Shown here piece after piece: positions 42,601-50,482 of a stretch of DNA of 64,000 nucleotides. Below the pieces are notes generated by a model. It was not told the origin of the DNA and ran no database searches. It saw only the letters and a list, made by a program, of their open reading frames with translations. The stretch is from an uncultured Oscillospiraceae bacterium (lineage in GTDB: Bacteria > Bacillota > Clostridia > Oscillospirales > Oscillospiraceae), in contig CAKTOF010000004.1 of NCBI GenBank assembly GCA_934589675.1, forward strand, positions 62,001 to 126,000, read 5' to 3'. Position 1 is the stretch's first letter; every line of letters starts with the position of its first letter. The position numbers and the translations under genes are program-made.

Positions 42601-43306
42601 AGTGCGTCAGCTCCTTTTTTAAGATGTGCTCCCGGTAGAGCGTGCCGTATTTGGAAAACGAGGTTGGGAAAATGCCGTTTTCGCTCAGAAGGCGCGCCAG
42701 CCACAGCGGCGCGGCGCCCGGCAGCTTGATCTCCATGAGAACCAGATCCGGCGGGAGCAGCGGCTCGCCGTCATCGCCGAGGCGAAGGTCGAGCCGCTCC
42801 AGCCGGCAGCGCAGGCCGGTGTCGAACGTGATGCGAAGCTCCGGATCGTCCCAGCCGCGCAGCGCCGTTCGGTCATAGCCGATGAACGCGCGCGGCGCGA
42901 CGGGATTTTGATGGAGAAAAAAGTCCAGCTCGCGGCGGATCTGGCCGTCCGGTGCGGAGGACGCGTCGCCGGAGAGGTAGCGCACGGCGTCACGCTCGCG
43001 CAGCGTGATGCGGCGCTCGTAGACGACGCCGCCAAATTTCTTTTTCAGCTCGACGAACGCGCGCGCATCGTCCGTCGGGACGCCGTAGCTGCGCAGGCGG
43101 AGCTTTTCCTTGTAGACGGGCTTTTCAAGCGACGCGCGGATGAGCGCGAAGTCGGGCGTGTCATAATAGATGCTGCAGATCGTATACTGCCCGAACTCGT
43201 CCGGCTCCGTGTGCGCTTGCAGCGCCGGCAGGATGCGGCGGTACTGCGCGCGCGTGAGCAGGTATTTCTTCTCGATGCGTGCAAAGCTGCACTGGATACT
43301 AGCCAT
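42593..43306 (-). CDS. VTC-domain protein, probable polyphosphate polymerase
   Basis: A 237-residue protein from ATG 43306 after AAGGAGGT. It matches the VTC catalytic domain (CYTH/TTM tunnel fold). Basic residues at the expected places: 'FARIEKKYLL', 'YKEKLRLRSYG' (K-x-R-x-R), 'FVELKKKF', and the terminal 'FSKYGTLY', equivalent to the Ser-Lys of Vtc4. Acidic metal ligands are in 'LVLMEIKLPG' and the first strand. In yeast Vtc4 this fold makes polyphosphate from ATP. It lacks the SPX domain and membrane helices, which the DUF4956 partner may provide. First gene of a four-gene leftward operon. Confidence 0.88.
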   Translation of the reverse strand: MASIQCSFARIEKKYLLTRAQYRRILPALQAHTEPDEFGQYTICSIYYDTPDFALIRASLEKPVYKEKLRLRSYGVPTDDARAFVELKKKFGGVVYERRITLRERDAVRYLSGDASSAPDGQIRRELDFFLHQNPVAPRAFIGYDRTALRGWDDPELRITFDTGLRCRLERLDLRLGDDGEPLLPPDLVLMEIKLPGAAPLWLARLLSENGIFPTSFSKYGTLYREHILKKELTHCA

Positions 43307-43329
43307 GGTCGTGACCTCCTTGTGACAAC

Positions 43330-43362
43330 ACAGTACCATGGCAGGCTAAAGAGAAGCTAAAG
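43330..43362 (-). promoter_or_regulatory. Promoter of the VTC operon with 11-bp-spaced direct repeats
   Basis: On the minus strand CTTTAGC occurs at 43356-43362 and again at 43345-43351, exactly 11 bases apart, one helical turn as used by OmpR/PhoB regulators. TACTGT (43330-43335) is a plausible -10 with the repeats covering the -35 position. The start codon is about 24 bases further on. Confidence 0.55.
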
Positions 43363-43365
43363 AAA

Positions 43366-43395
43366 AAAGGCAGCAGGTGAAAACCTGCTGCCTTT
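43366..43395 (-). terminator. Terminator of the AraC gene
   Basis: AAAGGCAGCAGGT / ACCTGCTGCCTTT, a perfect 13-bp stem around GAAA, with six T on the leftward side. Confidence 0.9.
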
Positions 43396-43456
43396 GTCCC
43401 AATTTTGACTTGATTTTCGCCTGCGGGCGCAAACTCTGCGAGGCGACGGCCTCTGT

Positions 43457-44611
43457 TTACGGGAAAAAGTTGTGAGCCTCAGGGCCGTACTGCGGGTCGC
43501 GCGTGCTGCGGACGGCGCCGCCCGACGTGAGGGCGCGGCGGCGCTTGTCCTCGCGGTAGGCTGCGGGCGTGCAGCCGAAATGATCCTCAAACAGCCGATA
43601 GAAATGGCTGATGTTCTGATAGCCGACCTCGTTTGCGATGGCGGAGATGGGGCTGTCGCTCGATTCCAGCAGCTCAGCCGCTTTGATCAGACGGATGTTG
43701 CGTACAAGGTCGACGAAGCTCTCGCCCGTCAGACGCTTGACGAGCTTGCCCATGTAGTCCGGCGTGAAGTGGAAATTCTCCGAAGCGCTGGCCAGCGTGA
43801 CGGACTCAAAGTTGGCGAAGATGTAGTCGACAAGATCCGTCGCGGTCGGGGAGACGCTGTCGCTGGGCGGCGCGGTGGTGTGCTCATTGGCGTAGCGCAG
43901 CAGCAGCTCGTGGAAGATGAGAAAGACGTAGCTTGAGAGCACCTCGTCCATGAGCGGCACGTTGCCGGTGAAGGCGAGCAGCGCGTAGATCAGAAAGCGC
44001 AGCACCTTGTCCGAAGGGGAGCGGTTGAAGAGAATGTAGGTGTTGCGGCCGGAATACTGCGCGCCGAAGAGCGCCTGCTCAAAAAACGGCGTAAAGACGC
44101 AGTCGCGCGGCAGGCGCGGCATGAGCGTGTTGCTCAGGTAGTATTTCGTGAAGAAGCAGTCGATAAAATAGGAGCCCTCGCTTGCGCTCGAGATCGTATA
44201 GTCGACGTCGGCGTTGAGCATGATGAGCTGATCCTGCTCGAGCAGCAGCTCCTCGCCCTCGACGACGATGCGCGTATTGCCGCTGTATGCATGAAGGATG
44301 CGCACGCAGGGAATGGAGCTGAGCTGGCGCTGGTAGCAGTGCAGGCCGAGCTGGCGGTAGGGGAGCAGACGGTTCCGGCGCGCTTTGGGATCGAGCTGGG
44401 CGATGGACCAGATCTCGTGGCGGTTGCTCAGGCCGACGCGCTGGAGCGCGAGCGAGCTGTATTCCGGGTCGGCCAGAAGCCGGTTGAGCGTGGAAAGGTC
44501 GCTCCCGTCGACGTAGCGCTCGACGGCCTCCTCGATCTCCATGAGCTTGCGCAGACGAAGGTCGGTCGCAGGCGTATGCGGCTGCGGCGCGATCAGGGAG
44601 AAATTCTCCAT
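43457..44611 (-). CDS. AraC-family transcriptional regulator
   Basis: A 384-residue regulator. ATG 44611 follows GAGG and begins 'MENFSLIAPQPH'; the frame continues upstream without a site. The N-terminal about 280 residues contain a cupin-like part ('NTRIVVEGEELLLEQDQLIM' then 'SEGSYFIDCFF') that would bind the effector. The last about 100 residues hold the two helix-turn-helix motifs: 'LASASENFHFTPDYMGKLVK' and 'ISAIANEVGYQNISHFYRLF'. Divergent from the peptide-transporter operon with a 306-base shared region, so it is the likely regulator of that operon. Confidence 0.93.
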   Translation of the reverse strand: MENFSLIAPQPHTPATDLRLRKLMEIEEAVERYVDGSDLSTLNRLLADPEYSSLALQRVGLSNRHEIWSIAQLDPKARRNRLLPYRQLGLHCYQRQLSSIPCVRILHAYSGNTRIVVEGEELLLEQDQLIMLNADVDYTISSASEGSYFIDCFFTKYYLSNTLMPRLPRDCVFTPFFEQALFGAQYSGRNTYILFNRSPSDKVLRFLIYALLAFTGNVPLMDEVLSSYVFLIFHELLLRYANEHTTAPPSDSVSPTATDLVDYIFANFESVTLASASENFHFTPDYMGKLVKRLTGESFVDLVRNIRLIKAAELLESSDSPISAIANEVGYQNISHFYRLFEDHFGCTPAAYREDKRRRALTSGGAVRSTRDPQYGPEAHNFFP

Positions 44612-44706
44612 AGCGTACACACCTCGTTTTGCTGGGTCAATTTTTTTCCTGTGGTAGGGGTTAAGCTCGAAAAAGACACAAAAAAACAGATTTCGACAAT
44701 GTTTCG

Positions 44707-44728
44707 TTCCGGTTTCGATATACCGGAA
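44707..44728. promoter_or_regulatory. Inverted repeat, candidate operator between AraC and the dpp operon
   Basis: TTCCGGT (44707-44713) and ACCGGAA (44722-44728) are perfect arms 8 bases apart. They lie in the 5' leader of the AraC gene and upstream of dppA. The rest of 44612-44917 holds the minus-strand promoter below and no clear + strand promoter. Confidence 0.45.
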
Positions 44729-44805
44729 ATGGTTAAAAATCCGTAAAATCTGACTAACACAAAACCGCAGCAGGGCGGATTCGCCGACCAATTGGATTCA
44801 TAGGT

Positions 44806-44835
44806 ATTATAGCACAGTTTGTTCCAAAAGGTCAA
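44806..44835 (-). promoter_or_regulatory. Sigma-A type promoter for the AraC gene
   Basis: On the minus strand TTGACC (44830-44835), 18-base spacer and perfect TATAAT (44806-44811). The leader to the ATG is about 190 bases. Confidence 0.75.
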
Positions 44836-44917
44836 CGGGGGTTCCGGCAGGCGGTTGGGGAAATCATGCAAGCCCTGTGTGCACTGCAAGAAAAAGTAGA
44901 AAAATGGAGGTAACAGC

Positions 44918-46534
44918 ATGAAGAACACGAAGAGAGTATGGGCTCTCCTGCTCGCGCTGGCGATGGCCTTCTCCGTCCTGGCCGGCTGCTCGAGCAGCGA
45001 CGACTCCGACAAGAACGCCACGGGCGGCGACAGCGCATCGCAGGGCTCGGACAACGCCGCCCCGTCCGGCGACGGCGCCGCGGACACGGCGGGCGGCGAG
45101 GTCAAGAACGTGACCATCGGCGCCGACGGCGAGTGGACGACGCTCGACCCGACCATCGGCGGCGGCATGAGCTACTCCATCCTGGCCGGCGGCGTCTATG
45201 AGACGCTCCTTTTCAACGACGGCTCCGGCGACCTGAAGCCGCTGCTCGCCGAGTCGTATGAGTGGGAGGACGACACGACGCTTGTGTTCCATCTGCGCCA
45301 GGGCGTCAAGTTCCACAACGGCAATGACTTCACCGCGTCCGACGTTCTGTTCACGATCAAGCGCATCGCGGAGAACCCGAACTACATCAACCGCTATGAG
45401 TGCATCAACTGGGACGAGACGAACGCGCCGGACGACAACACCGTCGTCTTCAAGCTCAACAACTTCAACGCGTCTTTGACCGAGAACTTCGCCTCCTGCA
45501 TCTCCTGCATCCTCGACGAGGACTGGTTCAATGAGGTCGGCGGCGACGAGGGCGTCGCGCAGGAAATGAACGGCACCGGCCCGTACGTCCTGACCGAGTG
45601 GAAGATGGGCGACTACACCCTGCTCTCCCGCAACGAGAACTACTGGGGCGACGCTCCGTACTACGACACCGTCACCCTCAAGTGCTACACCGAGCCGACC
45701 ACCCGCATGATGGAGTACCAGACCGGCGCGCTCGACATCTGCTATGTCAACCGCAGCCAGGACATCGACTCCCTCGAGTCCGGCGCCTATGACAGCACCT
45801 ACGAGGTCTCCCGCGCCAGCCATGGCGTCTGCGGCATCGGCATGACGAGCTGGCCGGAGGTCTCCGATCAGTTCCTCGACATCCGCGTCCGTCAGGCCAT
45901 TGCCTACGCCATCGACATCCCGACGCTCGTCAGCTCCGTCGGCGGCTCCGCTCTGACGGTCGCCAACTCCATCCTGCCGGTCGCCGACTGGGCGTACTAT
46001 GACTGCGGCAGCTACGAGTACAACCCCGATAAGGCCAAGGAGCTCCTCGCCGACTACGGCAAGCCCGTCTCCTTCTCCATGGTCATCAACGACTCCGGCT
46101 ACCAGCCTGACATCGCCGAGGCCGTCCAGGCCTACCTCGCCGAGGTCGGCATCGACATGCAGGTCGAGTGCTACGAGTTCTCCACCTTCATCTCCAAGCT
46201 GATCAACTGCGAGATCGCCGCGACCCTCAACTCCAACTCCGGCGGCTCCGACCCGTCCGACTCCTTCACCCCGTACGAGCGCAACTCCGGCAACGCCTGC
46301 GCCGAGTTCCGCGATGAAGAGCTCCTCGGCCTGCTCGAGGAGGGCAAGAACGAGGCCGACGTTGAGACCCGCAAGGAGACCTACAAGAAGGTCCAGCAGA
46401 TCGTCCACGACAACTACTACTTCATCCCGCTGTACACCGGCCGCACGGTTTACGCGGTTCGTGAGGGCATCACCGGCGTTCAGGAGAGCCTGACGAGCGA
46501 GAATGCCATCACCATCGGTCTGATCGGCGGCTAA
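44918..46534 (+). CDS. dppA: Oligopeptide/dipeptide ABC transporter substrate-binding lipoprotein (SBP family 5)
   Basis: A 538-residue lipoprotein starting at ATG 44918 after TGGAGG. Lipobox 'VLAGC' with Cys at 24, then an acidic linker rich in Ser/Gly/Asp. 'VTIGADGEWTTLDPTIGG' begins the binding domain, and 'LVFHLRQGVKFHNGNDFTASD' is the SBP_bac_5 signature. It captures peptides or other small solutes outside the membrane and delivers them to the permeases downstream. The family also binds nickel, opines and glutathione, so 'peptide' is the default rather than proven. It is separated from the permease gene by a strong hairpin, as expected for a highly expressed binding protein. Confidence 0.92.
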   Translation: MKNTKRVWALLLALAMAFSVLAGCSSSDDSDKNATGGDSASQGSDNAAPSGDGAADTAGGEVKNVTIGADGEWTTLDPTIGGGMSYSILAGGVYETLLFNDGSGDLKPLLAESYEWEDDTTLVFHLRQGVKFHNGNDFTASDVLFTIKRIAENPNYINRYECINWDETNAPDDNTVVFKLNNFNASLTENFASCISCILDEDWFNEVGGDEGVAQEMNGTGPYVLTEWKMGDYTLLSRNENYWGDAPYYDTVTLKCYTEPTTRMMEYQTGALDICYVNRSQDIDSLESGAYDSTYEVSRASHGVCGIGMTSWPEVSDQFLDIRVRQAIAYAIDIPTLVSSVGGSALTVANSILPVADWAYYDCGSYEYNPDKAKELLADYGKPVSFSMVINDSGYQPDIAEAVQAYLAEVGIDMQVECYEFSTFISKLINCEIAATLNSNSGGSDPSDSFTPYERNSGNACAEFRDEELLGLLEEGKNEADVETRKETYKKVQQIVHDNYYFIPLYTGRTVYAVREGITGVQESLTSENAITIGLIGG

Positions 46535-46560
46535 TCCCGCAATCACCGTATCCTCGCACG

Positions 46561-46601
46561 GGGCCGGCGGAAGCAGGGAGCAGTCCCGCTTCCGCCGGCC
46601 C
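46561..46601 (+). other. Intercistronic stem-loop between dppA and dppB
   Basis: A perfect 14-bp stem GGGCCGGCGGAAGC / GCTTCCGCCGGCCC with an inner GGGA/TCCC pair. Only three T follow, so it likely acts as a partial terminator or mRNA stabiliser, raising binding-protein output relative to permeases. Confidence 0.7.
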
Positions 46602-46650
46602 TTTCCGCTCCATATGGAAGTGATTCACCCCGTCAGGGAGGAGGCAATTC

Positions 46651-47631
46651 ATGACCCGGTACATCATCAAACGCATTTTGATGATGATCCCGATCCTGCT
46701 CGGCGTCATCGTCATCGTGTTCACCATCAACTTCTTCAGCGAGAGCAGCCCCGCCGTCACCATTCTCGGCGCGACCGCCACGCCGGAGAAGGTCGCGCAG
46801 GTCGAGCATGAGCTCGGCCTCGACAAGCCGTATTTCACGCAGCTTGGCGACTATCTCTACAACCTCATCTTCAAGCTCGATCTGGGCAACTCCTACACAT
46901 ACAAGACCCCGGTCATCAAGCTCATCAGCGCGCGCCTTCCGAGCACCGTCAAGGTCGGCCTTATGGGCGTCGCGCTCAGTATTATCATCGGCATCCCGCT
47001 CGGCGTGCTCGCCGCGGTCAAGCAGTATTCCGTGTTTGACTACGGCGCGACGTTCCTGTCGGTCATTCTCTCGGCCGTCCCGAGCTTCTGGCTGGCGCTG
47101 ATGCTCATCAACCTGTTCTCGCTGAAGCTGGGCTGGCTTCCGGTCGCAGGCGTGGGCACATGGAAGCACTATGTGCTGCCCGTCGTCTCCGTCGCCATCG
47201 GGCCGATCGCCATGATCACCCGTATGACGCGCTCGTCCATGCTCGAGGTCATCCGGCAGGACTATATCCGCACCGCGCGCGCAAAGGGCCTTTCCGAGGG
47301 CGCGGTCATTTTCCACCATGTGCTCCAGAACGGCCTCATCCCGGTTGCGACGATCGTCGGCATGATGATCGGCATCTCCATGACCGGCGCCATCATCGTC
47401 GAGACCATCTTCAACATCCCCGGCCTCGGCACGCTGATGAATTCGTCCATCTCGAGCAAGGACTACATCACCGTTCAGGGCTGCGTCCTCATCTGCGCGT
47501 TCATCGTCACGACGATGAACCTGCTCACGGACATCGCCTACGCGTTTATTGATCCGCGCATCAAGGCGCAGTACGCCGCAGCCGGCGGCTCGAGCCGCCG
47601 CAAAAAGAAAAAGGAGGGTGAAGCTGCATGA
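46651..47631 (+). CDS. dppB: Peptide ABC transporter permease, DppB type
   Basis: A 326-residue membrane protein starting at ATG 46651 after GGGAGGAGG. N-terminal helix 'RYIIKRILMMIPILLGVIVI' is typical of DppB/OppB; then a large external loop and five more helices. The EAA loop, which contacts the ATPases, reads 'YIRTARAKGLSEGAVIFHHV'. The C-terminus ends in a run of Arg/Lys. The stop overlaps the next start (ATGA). Confidence 0.94.
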   Translation: MTRYIIKRILMMIPILLGVIVIVFTINFFSESSPAVTILGATATPEKVAQVEHELGLDKPYFTQLGDYLYNLIFKLDLGNSYTYKTPVIKLISARLPSTVKVGLMGVALSIIIGIPLGVLAAVKQYSVFDYGATFLSVILSAVPSFWLALMLINLFSLKLGWLPVAGVGTWKHYVLPVVSVAIGPIAMITRMTRSSMLEVIRQDYIRTARAKGLSEGAVIFHHVLQNGLIPVATIVGMMIGISMTGAIIVETIFNIPGLGTLMNSSISSKDYITVQGCVLICAFIVTTMNLLTDIAYAFIDPRIKAQYAAAGGSSRRKKKKEGEAA

Positions 47632-48521
47632 GCAATGCCAAGACTGCCGCGGTCCAGGGGCCGCGCATCAAGAAAAAGCGCCGCAGCCAGGCCGGCGAGA
47701 TCTGGCGCCGCCTCAAAAAGAGCAAGCCTGCCATGATCTCCATGTGGTTCATCATTTTCCTGATCCTCTGCGCTGCGCTTGCGCCGCTCATCGCGCCGTA
47801 TGACTATGCCAAGCAGGATCTTGCAAACAAGTTCGTCATGCCTTGCCTTTCCCATCCGCTCGGCACGGACAACTTCGGCCGCGACCTGCTCTCCCGCCTC
47901 ATCTACGGCGGCCGCATCTCGCTGCTCGTCTCGTTCTTTTCCGTCATCATCAGCGTCGGCATCGCCGTCATCCTCGGCGTGACCGTCGGCTATTTCGGCG
48001 GCATGTATGACAACCTCGTCATGCGCATCCTCGACATCTTTATGGCCATCCCGGGCATGATGCTGGCCATCTCCATTTCGGCCGCGCTCGGGCCGGGCCT
48101 TGTGAACACGGCCATCGCCATCTCCATCGGCGGCATCCCGCCGTTCGCCCGCCAGCTCCGCGCGTCCGTCATGCTCGTGCGCGAGGAGGAGTACGTCGAG
48201 GCCTCGCACGCATTCGGCGCGAGCGACTGGCGTATCATGTTCAAGCACATCCTGCCGAATACGCTCGCCCCGATCATCGTGCAGATCTCGCTGCGTCTCG
48301 GCGACAACATCCTGTCCATCGCGGGCCTGTCGTTCATCGGCCTCGGCGTTCAGCCGCCCACGCCGGAGTGGGGCAACATCCTCTCGTCCGGCCGTGAGTA
48401 CATCTCGACCTACTGGCCGCTCATCACCTTCCCGGGCATCCTGATCGGCCTTGCCATGCTGGCATTCAACCTGTTCGGCGACGGCCTTCGCGACGCGATG
48501 GATCCGCGCCTGAAGCAGTAA
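47628..48521 (+). CDS. dppC: Peptide ABC transporter permease, DppC type
   Basis: A 297-residue permease with a long basic N-terminus ('RIKKKRRSQAGEIWRRLKKS'), the OppC_N element, then six helices. 'HPLGTDNFGRDLLSRLIYGGR' is a DppC/OppC signature, and 'YVEASHAFGASDWRIMFKHI' is the EAA loop. It forms the heterodimeric channel with DppB. Start and stop are tightly packed with its neighbours. Confidence 0.94.
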   Translation: MSNAKTAAVQGPRIKKKRRSQAGEIWRRLKKSKPAMISMWFIIFLILCAALAPLIAPYDYAKQDLANKFVMPCLSHPLGTDNFGRDLLSRLIYGGRISLLVSFFSVIISVGIAVILGVTVGYFGGMYDNLVMRILDIFMAIPGMMLAISISAALGPGLVNTAIAISIGGIPPFARQLRASVMLVREEEYVEASHAFGASDWRIMFKHILPNTLAPIIVQISLRLGDNILSIAGLSFIGLGVQPPTPEWGNILSSGREYISTYWPLITFPGILIGLAMLAFNLFGDGLRDAMDPRLKQ

Positions 48522-48534
48522 GGGGGTGCATGAA

Positions 48535-49521
48535 ATGAGTTTGCTCGAAATCAAAGACCTTTCCATTGAATATGTGACCGACGGCGCCGTTGTCAAAGCC
48601 GTCAACGGCATTTCGCTGTCCATCGACGAGGGCCAGACGCTCGGCCTCGTCGGCGAGACGGGCGCCGGCAAGACGACGACTGCGCTCGGTATCATGCGCC
48701 TTGTCCCCGATCCCCCCGGAAAGATCACCGGCGGCGAGATCTTCTACCGCGGCGAGGACCTCTTCAAGAAGTCCGAGCGCGAGATGCGCAAGATCCGCGG
48801 CAAGGACATCTCCATGATCTTTCAGGACCCGATGACGGCCCTCAACCCGGTCCATCCGGTCGGCCGCCAGATCGCGGAGGTCATCCGCCTGCATCAGGAC
48901 TGCACGCCGAAGGAGGCGCAGAAGCGCGCGGGCGAGATGCTCGAGCGCGTCGGCATCCCGGCCGAGCGCGCCACAGACTATCCGCACCAGTTCTCCGGCG
49001 GCATGAAGCAGCGCGTCGTCATCGCCATCGCCCTGGCCTGCGACCCCGTCCTGCTCATCGCCGACGAGCCGACGACGGCGCTCGACGTCACCATTCAGGC
49101 GCAGGTGCTCGAGATGATCAACAACCTGAAGGTCGAGTTCAACACCGCTATGCTGCTCATCACGCACGACCTCGGCATCGTGGCCGAGACGTGCGACAAC
49201 GTGGCCATCATGTATGCCGGCCAGATCGTCGAGTACGGCGACCTCGAGGCCATTTTTGACCACACGTCGCACCCGTACACGCAGGGCTTGTTCGGCTCCA
49301 TCCCGCGCCTCGACATCGACGTGGACAAGCTCTCGCCGATCCAGGGCCTCATGCCCGACCCGGCGAATCTGCCGACCGGCTGCAAGTTCCATCCCCGGTG
49401 CCCGCACGCGACGGACCGCTGCGCGCAGGAAGAGCCGGAGCTTGTGAAGCTCGGCGAGCACCATTTCGCGCGCTGCTTCTTACTCGAAGACAAGGAGGGC
49501 TCTGACCATGGCAATGCTTGA
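48535..49521 (+). CDS. dppD: Peptide ABC transporter ATP-binding protein, DppD type
   Basis: A 328-residue ATPase. ATG 48535 is 7 bases after AGGGGGTG; the GTG at 48526 lies in that site. Walker A '[13 protein letters not shown]', signature 'FSGGMKQRV', Walker B '[12 protein letters not shown]', switch 'LITHDLGIV'. The C-terminal oligo_HPY region '[15 protein letters not shown]' carries the conserved Cys of this subfamily, which in some relatives binds a 4Fe-4S cluster. It overlaps the next gene by 14 bases. Confidence 0.95.
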   Translation: MSLLEIKDLSIEYVTDGAVVKAVNGISLSIDEGQTLGLVGETGAGKTTTALGIMRLVPDPPGKITGGEIFYRGEDLFKKSEREMRKIRGKDISMIFQDPMTALNPVHPVGRQIAEVIRLHQDCTPKEAQKRAGEMLERVGIPAERATDYPHQFSGGMKQRVVIAIALACDPVLLIADEPTTALDVTIQAQVLEMINNLKVEFNTAMLLITHDLGIVAETCDNVAIMYAGQIVEYGDLEAIFDHTSHPYTQGLFGSIPRLDIDVDKLSPIQGLMPDPANLPTGCKFHPRCPHATDRCAQEEPELVKLGEHHFARCFLLEDKEGSDHGNA

Positions 49522-50467
49522 AGTCCGTCATCTGAAAAAATACTTTAAGACGGCCAGAGGCCCGCTCCACGCTGTCGAGGACGTCTCCTTCGAGCTCGAA
49601 GAGGGCAAGACGCTCGGCGTCGTCGGCGAGTCCGGCTGCGGCAAGTCCACGCTCGGCCGCGTCGTGCTCGGCCTGTCCGAGGCCACGGGCGGCGAGGTCG
49701 TCTACCGCGGCCAGGACACGACGCATCTCAAGCCGGCCGAGCGCAAGCCGCTGCGCAAGAAGATGCAGATCATTTTCCAGGATCCGTATTCCTCGCTCGA
49801 CCCGCGTATGTGCGTGCGCGACCTCATCGCCGAGCCGCTCAACATCTTCGGTATGTACAAGACGAGAGACGAGGTCTACGACCGCGTCGCTGAGCTCATG
49901 GACACCGTCGGCCTGGCCGAGCGCTTCGACCTGAGCTATCCGCACGAGCTCGACGGCGGCCGCCGCCAGCGCATCGGCATTGCCCGCGCGCTCGCGGTCA
50001 ACCCGGAGTTCATCGTCTGCGACGAGCCGGTCTCGGCGCTTGATGTCTCCATTCAGGCGCAGATCCTCAACCTTCTGCAGGAGCTTCAGCAGAGCCGCGG
50101 CCTTTCGTACATGTTCATCACGCACAACCTGTCCGTCGTCAAGCATATCTCCGACGACATCATGGTCATGTACCTCGGCTGCCTCGTCGAGAAATGCCCG
50201 GCGAAGGAGCTGTTCAAGTACCCGCTCCATCCGTACACGAAGGGTCTGCTCTCTGCCATCCCGATCCCGTCCATCCACCATAAGAAGGAGCGCATCCTGC
50301 TCAACGGCGAGCTGTCCTCTCCGGTCAATCCGAAGCCCGGCTGCCGGTTTGCCGCGCGCTGCCCCTATGCCAAGGAAGCGTGCTTCCAGACCATGCCGAA
50401 GCTCGAGGAGCTTATGCCGGGCCATACCGTGGCGTGCCACTATGCCCGTGAGATCAATAACCTGTAA
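49508..50467 (+). CDS. dppF: Peptide ABC transporter ATP-binding protein, DppF type
   Basis: A 319-residue ATPase starting at ATG 49508 after AAGGAGGG. Walker A '[13 protein letters not shown]', a variant signature '[15 protein letters not shown]' (Asp-Gly-Gly instead of Ser-Gly-Gly), Walker B '[12 protein letters not shown]', switch 'FITHNLSVV', and the C-terminal '[15 protein letters not shown]'. It should pair with DppD. It is the last transporter gene; an OYE gene follows 15 bases later. Confidence 0.95.
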   Translation: MAMLEVRHLKKYFKTARGPLHAVEDVSFELEEGKTLGVVGESGCGKSTLGRVVLGLSEATGGEVVYRGQDTTHLKPAERKPLRKKMQIIFQDPYSSLDPRMCVRDLIAEPLNIFGMYKTRDEVYDRVAELMDTVGLAERFDLSYPHELDGGRRQRIGIARALAVNPEFIVCDEPVSALDVSIQAQILNLLQELQQSRGLSYMFITHNLSVVKHISDDIMVMYLGCLVEKCPAKELFKYPLHPYTKGLLSAIPIPSIHHKKERILLNGELSSPVNPKPGCRFAARCPYAKEACFQTMPKLEELMPGHTVACHYAREINNL

Positions 50468-50482
50468 TTCTTGGAGGTAACC

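Noticed and set aside
44864..46546. A 560-codon minus-strand frame opposite dppA
   Set aside because: Same shadow pattern: long Val/Gly/Ala/Asp runs and no motif. The + strand lipoprotein is unambiguous.
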